Position numbers and translations under genes: made by a program. From positions 124,001-188,000 of the forward strand of contig JADDOH010024973.1 of assembly GCA_016648135.1 (NCBI GenBank): 64,000 bases of DNA, read 5' to 3'. Source of the DNA: Agrypnia vestita (Eukaryota; Arthropoda; Insecta; Trichoptera; Phryganeidae). The notes below the pieces were generated by a model, which saw only the letters and a program-made list of their open reading frames with translations, searched no databases and was not told where the DNA came from. Positions 56,125-64,000 of this stretch are shown here, piece by piece (position 1 is the stretch's first letter; every line of letters starts with the position of its first letter).

Positions 56125-57370
56125 TCAAAGCTGTAAACAAAAGGTGAGGTTCATTTAATGAAAGTACAAGTTTGGGTTTATACGTATAGGTAGGTACCAT
56201 CAAATTATACGTCGAACTTTATTACCTTACTATAATTTAAACTTGATTCGACGAGCTAAAGTGTTGAATGTCATAAAAAACTTATTATTAACCATATCTA
56301 TAAAGTGTAATTAATAATTACGTTAAGAATAATTACACAATGAAAGCTAACAACATGAAAAAATAATCAAAAAATTTTAGCATAAATTACTTGTATTGTT
56401 ATAACTCGCTGATGAGGAATTACCGCTACCGTAGAATTTGCCAAAAATACAAACATGTTTAATATTTCCCGAAGAAACTAGACCAAAACCTTCCTAATTA
56501 AAATTAATTGTTATTTTACCGTGTAAAATCAAGGCCAGCAGCTTCAACATTGACCAAAATACATACGCGTACGATTTTCGCTCCAGATACCGAGTCTTCA
56601 ATGTTGAATAACGAGTGTATTTTCAATAACAAAGTACCCATGATACGGCTTGGACACTTCCAGGATACACTTCAACACCGCTGGCATCCGGAGACGCTCG
56701 CAGCGCCAGTTATCCAAGGACTACAAGATTTTTAATTATTCCTTGTTTGCCGACATCCTTCGGATAACCCATTTGGAGCATGGCGTAATCGTATTTAGAA
56801 TCGCGATATTATGTATTTGCATTGGGGTTTTGTCCTCGGTACTAATTTTCAAACACGTACCTACCTGATTAATTTACTCCGACGAGTTTTGACTTTGACA
56901 TAACAGCGGACTCGCAGCCAAAATTCACAACACTAGAGATGTTTGAACGTACCACTGCAAGTCAGCACTCGTCCATCGTTTACGGACCTTGGGGGAACCT
57001 TGGAGCTGATAAGGAAACTTCCAATTGTAGTATTGCTCACCTTCCATCTCCATATGAGAGCTAGGAGTCGGCTGTTTGGATTGCAAACAGCGGTGTCATC
57101 ACGCGACAAACATCTTCACAGCACTCGCCATAACCGGGCGAGCAATGTTCAGAATCTTAAAAAAATATGGCATTGTCAACATTTTGCAAGTGTGCGGGAA
57201 TTACTGTAAATTAGTATTTTTAAAATAAATTATAAATAACACCCCACATTACTTTGTCAATAATGGTCACAAGTCAATAGTATGTTTGCTTTCAATTGGT
57301 CACGGAAACTTTTAAAAAAGTCTCAATATGTATACCTATATTTATGGTAGGAGATATTTTTTTAATTAAA
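56125..57370. other. No gene recognised; balanced patch at 56500-57190
   Basis: Frames of 72-88 codons lie at 56508-56868 and 56943-57209 but show no recognisable domain or splice context. An unrecognised decayed element is possible. Confidence 0.25.
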
Positions 57371-57379
57371 AAAGTTATT

Positions 57380-57645
57380 CAAGCTATATTATAGATGTCC
57401 CATAGAGACTAAACTCTTTTTATATGGAAAAGTAGGTATGTAAAGTCTTTTTAGATGTACATAGGGCTTAAGACCTATCGCATGGCACTTTACACAATGT
57501 AACGTTCACCAATTCCACGCATGCAAAATAGCTTCGTTTCTATGAGACACCTATAATATATATATATTGATTAATGTTGTCCCCCTGGGATAAAATCCAG
57601 TATAGTGTTCTTGAAAAATGTTAACATACTCAAAATAATCTAAAT
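57380..57645. mobile_element. MITE M, copy 5 (internally deleted)
   Basis: Left arm TCCCATAGAGACTAAACTC and ACATAGGGCTTAAGACC, centre TTTACACAATGTAACG, right arm ATAGCTTCGTTTCTATGAGA and GGATAAAATCCAGTATAGTG with GTTCTTGAAAAATG. Shorter than copies 4 and 6. Confidence 0.7.
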
Positions 57646-57779
57646 TTAAAGATCTTTAATGATACCAACCAACATAACAATTTTTTGAAACGAAATAATT
57701 GGTCATTATTTTTATACAATGTTCTTACTATTATTATGTATTGACATTTTATTTCGAACACTTTCGTTTTCAAACCAGC

Positions 57780-58400
57780 TGGTAAAAACTAAAGGGCCTT
57801 CACACCATTGGATACCCGATGCCCAAAACTATTCATAAAAAGAAAATATACCTGTGTCTTGAAATATTAAGCCCTATTAAGTTGAAAAGGGCCCCTAGAA
57901 CACGCAACACACTCAAAAGATACAAAAGAAATAGTATTCCTTGTCACAAAATATTAACATTTTATACAAAGTGCCACCCCGTAACCGGTTGCAATGACTG
58001 GAATAATTTAAAATGTAGATTTAACTAAAAGACAAAGCAAGTACTTCTTCTCATTGACATAATTATAATAATGTGTATATTTTTTGACATAGTGCCACAG
58101 ATTTTTTTTTGTTTCTGGGTGATGTTTAGTCAGCACCTGCCTCGGCGTGAGCACCTTGCCCTCGTGAGTACCCACACCAAACAAATCTCTCTCACCTGTT
58201 CAGGAACTGTTGACTATTTCGCTGGACTCTGTGTGCTCACAGCTTCAGAGCGTAACTTTGAACAAGTATTTACTCGGTTGAAAACTTGCCATTTTTTGAC
58301 GAATCGGGTTAGGGCAGTTGTCTCGAAAATATTTGTAAGTAATGAAACTGTTTATAAATTATCATTTAAAATAACAGAATATTACAATTAACTTTTAAAA
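57780..58400. other. Unassigned segment with two protein-like frames
   Basis: Plus-strand frames at 57819-58028 (Lys/Arg-rich, RAPRTRNTLKRYKRNSIPCH) and 58071-58391 (LTASERNFEQVFTRLKTC) have residue use above background. The second faintly recalls the C-terminal dimerisation region of hAT transposases (SERNF...L) but not enough to call. Confidence 0.2.
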
Positions 58401-58883
58401 CATTTAAAAAATATATTTTTTTATTTTTACCATTAATTCTGTTAAATCAATGTACCTCTATATTTATTCTATCGAAGATTATTTTTGGTAAAAAAGTTCA
58501 ACAGTAGAAATAAGTATTATTTCGGTAGCGTATTTTCAATTTTAGATTACGTTAAAAACATTGTATTAAGAATATAAATCAAAATATTTTTTAATAAAAA
58601 CATTATTACACTTTCAGAGAGTAGGTAGTAATAACCTTACATGGGTAAGAAATATTAGGTAATATAAGTTAATACACTTAGATATGGATGCTACTAATGA
58701 TCTGGCTTGATAAAGTGATTTAAGAACAAAAATATACTAACACCAACAACCTTAAAAATTGTATAGGGTTCTACGTACTCAATCGGTCTTATAAGTACAT
58801 TGGATAAAAATATAACCCTAAAACTAATATAGAAAACTAATATACAAGCTGTTATATGTGTTCTTTACATGATTACCAAAAAC

Positions 58884-59230
58884 TAGTGATGCAACGAATA
58901 CTACGTACTTTCACGAATACGAATATCAAGCCTACTATTCGGTGAATACGAATACGAATAATTCAACAAGGTAATAAATTATACACTACTGTTCTTTTTT
59001 TACCACCGGCAAATTTTTGTTCAGAAGGCACAGCTATTACAAAACAAAAACTCCGATAATAGAGTGCGTAGGTATGTTCGAATGCAAGGTGCACAAGCAA
59101 ACCGTAATTTGCATTGCGTTCAGTTATAAATAGTTTGTTTTTAATATTCGTGTTTGGGAATACAAATATTTGGTAAATATTTACTATTCGGCGAATACGA
59201 ATATTTGTAATCGTATACGTTGCATCACTA
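58884..59230. mobile_element. hAT-type MITE with perfect 8-bp target duplication
   Basis: The ends TAGTGATGCAACG and CGTTGCATCACTA are inverted (13 bp perfect, then near-match). They are flanked by the identical octamer CCAAAAAC (58876-58883 and 59231-59238), the target duplication length of hAT elements. Subterminal CGAATACGAAT repeats occur in both halves, like transposase-binding repeats. The interior has no transposase. Confidence 0.85.
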
Positions 59231-59596
59231 CCAAAAACCTTATCGATATATTTTAATTGCCTGACTAAATTTACTAGACCATGATAACGTTTTGTACAAA
59301 GGACTAATACGTTCATAAAATATAAAAAAAGGAAATATATTAAACACCGACACAAGAATATATGAAATTTCAGTAAGTAAGCACAGGCTCAAGACAGCAT
59401 TATTGCTTCGAGAATACACAATTGTAACCCAACAGCAACAACTGATTGACGCTAACGACATGATCACATATACAAAAATACACTAACTAGGCTTTTACTA
59501 CAGTTATCTACGAATACAATCAGTGTTTGCGCTTACCCATATATAAACAGTATTACGATTTGTTGTACTACCTTAATTGTGCACTTATGGTTAATG

Positions 59597-59635
59597 GGTT
59601 ACACCACCCTGTAAGATTAAAGTTAGGTAGAACTT
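59597..59635. repeat. End fragment shared with MITE P
   Basis: GGGTTACACCACCCTGTAAG with TAGGTAGAAC matches the sequence leading MITE P copy 1 at 26737. Confidence 0.5.
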
Positions 59636-59640
59636 GTTTT

Positions 59641-60080
59641 TTTTTTTATTGCACTTTGTAAGATACATACTATTATTTACATATTTAATTATAATTAAAA
59701 ATATAAACCTACTTTGTTTTCACCACTTATTTGTTGAAATTGTTAACATTTTTGGGGCCAATGGTCCCTTCGTCAGGATACAATGTATACTAAAAAATTA
59801 AAAATCAAAAATTGAAGTATAGACAATTAAAATAGAAATAAATATTTTGAAAATGAATTTATTATAAATACTAGCAAGAAATCAAATATAATTGATAACT
59901 ATTTGTAAAAAGGACCCGGTTATTTATAATATTAAATTTACTATTAACACTTTTTCTTATTTCCAAAATTTATAATTTATCCAACGGTAATCATGTATAA
60001 TTTTCTATGTAAAATTTGTAAACCCTTATTAATATCAAAAGAATTATTTATAACCAAAAAAAGATTTACAGTAATTATTC
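59641..60080 (-). mobile_element. Penelope-like terminal sequence with degenerate hammerhead
   Basis: Read on the minus strand: AATAAGGGTTT, GTTGGATAAATTATAAATTT, ATTGTCTATACTTCAATTTT, ATTGTATCCTGACGAAGG, then AAGTGGTGAAAACAAAGTAG. The blocks link the copies at 17.9-18.2 kb and 52.5-52.7 kb into one family. Confidence 0.75.
59749..59776 (-). ncRNA. Hammerhead ribozyme motif, inactivated
   Basis: CTGACGA keeps the core (position 7 is variable) and helix II GGGACC-ATT-GGCCCC is the strongest of the family. The GAAAC box has become AAAAA-like, so the essential G is lost. Confidence 0.65.
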
Positions 60081-60299
60081 CGAATTCGCATAAATGAATG
60101 AATGAAATATTTACAATGTAGCATACGGATTTTTTAATCCGATAAACCATTTGTAAAAAACAATTCATCAAAAAAAATTTTTTTCAAATGGCTCCCAGTT
60201 TCTCGAAAAACGATTTTTTTATAAATGGAGCATGTTACTTGATCAAATTTCATTTGTTAATAAATACATGATCTTCTTTTCTGTCTCGAACAAACGTGC

Positions 60300-60690
60300 A
60301 ACGAGGAAAGTTGCATGTCAGTCACGGAGGAGGAGCTCCACGGAGATGGACAAATACAAAATTTCTACCAACATTTTATTCTCTCAGTAAAAATACAAAT
60401 ACGATTTTAGAAACATTTTTACCAACTGTACACATTTGGTGGATATTTTAAAAGCGAACAATAAAAAGCTGAATGGCCTTATCACGAGGACACGATCTCT
60501 CCACGGAGCCTTCCGGCCGCGGCCCGCCGCCGCGTGTGACGGATCTTTATTTTCTTATCGCTTCAATCAGCTACTCACTCACAAATATTACGCTTTCTTC
60601 GTGGAGACTCCCGATAGTCGTCAATACAGCCTGCTCCTCAGAACTGGCAAATCACTTTCGTGCAAGCCTCGTGCTCGTCACGATGTAAGT
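60300..60690. other. GC-rich island
   Basis: CpG-rich core TTCCGGCCGCGGCCCGCCGC near 60508-60527 in a moderately GC-rich stretch. A 106-codon frame has no recognised domain. Candidate regulatory DNA. Confidence 0.25.
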
Positions 60691-61050
60691 GGTTCATATT
60701 TTCAAAGTTTTCATGAACACAATACTGGATTTTATCCACAGAGGAAACATCATTAATCAAGATGTATTATAGATGTCTCAAAGAGACGAATCTATTTACA
60801 TGGGAAAGTAGGTATGGAAGTATCTCTCATGTTCTATATATTGGTCAATTTTGGTGGCCTTGCTTCAAATGTGTGGTGTATTTTACTACCGCCATCTGTG
60901 GTTGAAATCATGAGTGGAATTAGTGAACGTTACATTGTGTAAAGTGATCACTTAAGCCGGTCGTAAGACAAGTCGTAAACCCTGTAAATACCCAATAGAC
61001 GTCCATACCTCGTATAAATAGTCTATGAGTTATCTATAATATATCTCGGT
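60690..61050. mobile_element. MITE M, copy 6 (near full)
   Basis: Left arm ATGAACACAATACTGGATTT, AAAGAGACGAATCTATTTAC and GGGAAAGTAGGTATGGAAGT; right arm GTTACATTGTGTAAAGTGAT, TAAACCCTGTAAATACCC, CATACCTCGTATAAATAG. Internal sequence differs from copy 4. Confidence 0.7.
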
Positions 61051-61054
61051 TCAT

Positions 61055-61335
61055 ATTCAAGTCTCTACACTAATTTTCACTTAAGAATTCAATTAGTTCA
61101 ATATGCATTGCAGCCTGTTTCTAAATCATGTAATACTTTTTTTTAAATAATAAATGATAATACGTGGTGTCGTAAAACTCAATAGAAGAACGAATATAGA
61201 ACAAATATATTTACAAAACTTTTTTGTGATATCTATTTTTAATGTTTTCCGTTGCTATTTATGGTAAATATCAAATTAATTGTTGTTTTTATTTATGTAT
61301 TATCAGAGAAAAAATGCCTTATCTGATCATAATAT
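61055..61335. other. AT-rich stretch, nothing recognised
   Basis: No supported feature. Confidence 0.35.
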
Positions 61336-61338
61336 GAG

Positions 61339-61561
61339 GGGTATTATGCAAAGGCAGCAATATTTAAAATAATAATTGAATGCAGTCATCGAGGATTACT
61401 AATATATATAATGTAGTAAAGTCATATTTTTGTAGGAAGTATAGCCCATTGTTGTATAAGTACATAAAATATAGAATTCAGTACATTCTAAATTAGTAAT
61501 CCTCGGTGACTGCATTCGAAACTTTTTTTTTGGATATTGCTGCTGCCTTTGCTTTGATACC
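61339..61561. mobile_element. MITE Q, copy 4 (most complete)
   Basis: The ends GGTATTATGCAAAGGCAGCA and GCTGCTGCCTTTGCTTTGAT form the outer inverted repeat. The inner arms TGCAGTCATCGAGGATTACT and AGTAATCCTCGGTGACTGCA are almost perfectly inverted. No ORF. Confidence 0.8.
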
Positions 61562-61659
61562 AGTCATATATTGCTTATAGAAATATTTATTTTTAGTAAC
61601 TAGCTTTTATAATGTGAGTGTTATTTGGTCTATAGACATGTATTTTGTGGATATCGTAT

Positions 61660-62050
61660 TTTAGTTTAGCGAACAAACGACCACTCCGCCTGCGCTGCAT
61701 CGCACATCGACTTCTAATAGGTCCGCCCATCCGAGTGACTGTCCACTAAAAATGCTCACTACCATAATGTGAACTGAAAATTACTCACACTAATGCAGTT
61801 GAATTACCATATCAAACCTTACCACGTATGTATTATGTACTTTTGCATTGTCTTGATTACATACCTTGATAAATCAATTCCGGGTCTCTCGCTTGGCGCT
61901 ATTTTAGAAACATTACCTCCTCTCCCCTTTTCACAGCCTCTCCTCACTCAATTTCTCTACGAATTCAGCCGTTTATCGCAGTTTCCCGGGATCTTATGCC
62001 ATAATCTTGCTCGGTATTGGTAGGTACTGCACACTTAAAATCTTTCGATG
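61660..62050. other. Mixed stretch, nothing recognised
   Basis: A small GC-rich patch at 61680-61740. No gene. Confidence 0.25.
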
Positions 62051-62054
62051 CGGA

Positions 62055-63640
62055 AGTTATCAATCTGATTCACTAAATATGGCATCTTTAAACACCACTA
62101 ATTTAACGTATAACCTTATTCTTCATGATCTTACCTCGTTATAATACCAATATTTTGAAAATTGAAAATATTACATGAACACAGTTCCCAGAACAGGTAT
62201 TATACAACATTCTCGCTCCCAATATATCTTTTATTTCTTAGTTAGAGGCTCCACACATAAATCCTAGAATTAAATTACACGCCTGTATTACAAAAATGTA
62301 ATTCCATATTAAACAAAAGCTAACTGGTTACTGAAAAAATGCACATCGCTCTTTGGATAAAACGGAACATACCTTTCTAGCGCCAGTAGAAAGCTCTCCA
62401 AACTGAGCTTCATATATCGTCCTCGTTATTCTGGTCAGATTTTTTCTCCTTGAATGAACCCTACTGCATGACTCTTGTTTCCAGTAGAAAGCTACCATCT
62501 TAAAATTTATACATTTTAATGTACTTTTTTCGAGATTTGATTTGAAGATTTGTCCTGTAGATTTTTCCAGTGATATATTTACTTAAATAGCAGCACGCTA
62601 AATTGAACAATGAAGTAGATACCTACTATTTGCTGTAAATTATTTTTTTTAGGAACTGTATACCATAAATTATTATACCAAATATAGAATTTTATTTTTC
62701 ATATTATTTCAGTGCCACAGGGAAATAATACATATTTCACATTTTATAATAAGGTAAAAATAAACCTGTTATTAATTTCTTATCACAAAAATTATTTCCT
62801 TTTGCTAGCAAGTAATTGCCTCAACCAAATCCATTTACTGGTTTGAACAGAACTGGTAGCTAACTAGAGAATCGCCTCGTTAACTGCCAGTTTGCAGAGC
62901 AGGTTTTTTAAACTATCAAATAATGCGTTCATGATACAGATATCTGTAAAATCAATTATTTAAAATTATGCGTAATTCATAAATGAAACATAAACTTTAT
63001 CGTGTTATTGATCGGAAATAAATTCTGTTTCTGATAAATTCATAAAACACAATTTTTTCGCAGATCGACAAACACTTAAAATGAAGACACACAAAAAGGA
63101 CATCCGGATATCTAACACGAGCGCAGCTTCCTGCTCAAATATTTTCGGATCAGTAATAATGAAATAAATAAGGTCCATGAATCAATAAGCATGATCATAA
63201 CTGAATGTGCGTTTCGTCTCTATGTTTACAAATTTACATTATTTTTCAGTTCTCTGTTCGTTCAGAAATGATTTAACGAAATGCAGAATAAAATTAGTTC
63301 ATCGTTTTATGACGACCTTAATGAAAACACGGTTTCCTCAATAAATGTTTCTTGGTGACCCGTTTGTTTTGTTTTACATTAAAAACACAGTCATGTTTTA
63401 CTTTCAAGATAAGAACACAATGTGTCTGAAGGGGATACAATTTGGTTCTGCAGTAATGTTGTCGTGCAACGCGTTCACAAATTGAAGATGTCACACCGCG
63501 GTAATTTAGTTCGAATCAATTAATCGAATCAGCACCATAAACTGTTATTTTCTACCAGTTAATACATCATAGAAGTACTGGACAGGTGCAGGGGCTCGAT
63601 CAAGTTTTATTTTAAGTTACTGCTAAGAATTATCGTATTT
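62055..63640. other. AT-rich stretch, nothing firm
   Basis: CCAGTAGAAAGCT occurs twice (near 62385 and 62482). No other structure. Confidence 0.35.
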
Positions 63641-63654
63641 TTTAAATGTATTAT

Positions 63655-63800
63655 ACATCTCTCTTTAAATGTCCTATCGCGTCGACGTTGACGATCACCC
63701 GAGAGAGAGCATCTCTATCTTGGGTAGCTGGCAGCAGCTCCTCGACTCTTCTTATCCTGGTCCATTCTCGAATATTTCTAAGCCAGCACAGCAGTCCTCT
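63655..63800 (-). pseudogene. LINE reverse-transcriptase C-terminal tail
   Basis: The minus strand reads LCWLRNIREWTRIRRVEELL, PATQDRDALSRVIVNVDAIG, HLK. It matches the SWLRNIREW.....EL...A.DR...R.VI.N segment ending many non-LTR ORF2 proteins. The frame is open across the block; upstream sequence is lost. Confidence 0.75.
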
Positions 63801-64000
63801 TCCGATTCATATATGTATATTTACACATGCTGCTGTTTAATTCAAACTGGAACTGGTGTTGCAGTTTTTATATTCGTTGGTGCATAGGAAGAAATGTATT
63901 TTGAAATTTTCTGATAAGAAACATGCTCGTTTTTTGATGGGTAACGTTAAAAATAAAATATACATAATTGGCGTGTCACAATATTAATAACATATTGTGG

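Noticed and set aside
56408..56440. Additional hammerhead (CTGATGAGG near 56410)
   Set aside because: The downstream GAA is not in a GAAA context and helix II cannot form.
1..64000. CRISPR array, bacterial operon or terminators
   Set aside because: The sequence is clearly eukaryotic; no regularly spaced repeats or bacterial signals were seen.

Overview
The window looks like intergenic or deep intronic DNA from an insect, most likely a moth or butterfly. It is strongly AT-rich. It contains many short diverged mobile elements, tRNA-derived SINEs, TTGAA-repeat retroposon tails and frequent GTAGGTA/TAGGTACCTA words. The species assignment is an inference, because no diagnostic host gene is present. 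No complete host protein gene is visible. The only host-like coding candidate is a 135-bp possible exon at 9183-9317 (minus), with a good acceptor and a plausible donor.

Most recognisable content is transposon debris. (1) Penelope-like retroelement (PLE) pieces lie at about 11.0-11.7, 17.9-18.2, 25.2-26.2, 52.5-52.7 and 59.6-60.1 kb. They include a GIY-YIG endonuclease fragment, a second endonuclease C-terminal fragment, and six hammerhead-ribozyme motifs in pseudo-LTR-like sequence; two of the loci are arranged as inverted (head-to-head) copies. (2) A 1,994-bp PIF/Harbinger-like element (2409-4402) has TAA target duplications, a Myb/SANT-like ORF remnant and a possible transposase remnant. 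(3) Many 5'-truncated non-LTR (LINE) 3' ends still carry the reverse-transcriptase C-terminal tail. (4) A mariner DD34D transposase C-terminus abuts a LINE tail at 51.85 kb. (5) Two tRNA-type SINE families are present; one SINE copy is split by a 431-bp TA-flanked MITE. (6) There are several MITE and fold-back families, one hAT-type copy with a perfect 8-bp target duplication, and several unnamed dispersed repeats.

Between the elements lie AT-rich stretches with nothing recognisable, and about 18 single-copy-looking GC-rich islands of 100-400 bp. Some islands share exact words (GGAGCCGAGC in three; a CATCATTCC plus GGCACGTGCC pair in two). They are candidate cis-regulatory elements of a neighbouring gene outside the window, but this rests on composition only.

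Layout: 0-7 kb LINE tails, Harbinger element and SINE; 7-11 kb AT-rich with the candidate exon; 11-12.3 kb PLE and repeats; 12.4-17 kb islands; 17-20 kb dense nest of SINEs, LINE tails and PLE; 20-24.5 kb AT-rich with a fold-back MITE; 24.5-27 kb LINE and PLE; 28-41 kb MITEs, SINEs and islands; 41-49 kb islands and repeats; 49-55.5 kb dense MITEs, mariner, LINE and PLE; 55.5-64 kb islands, hAT MITE, PLE and a terminal LINE tail.
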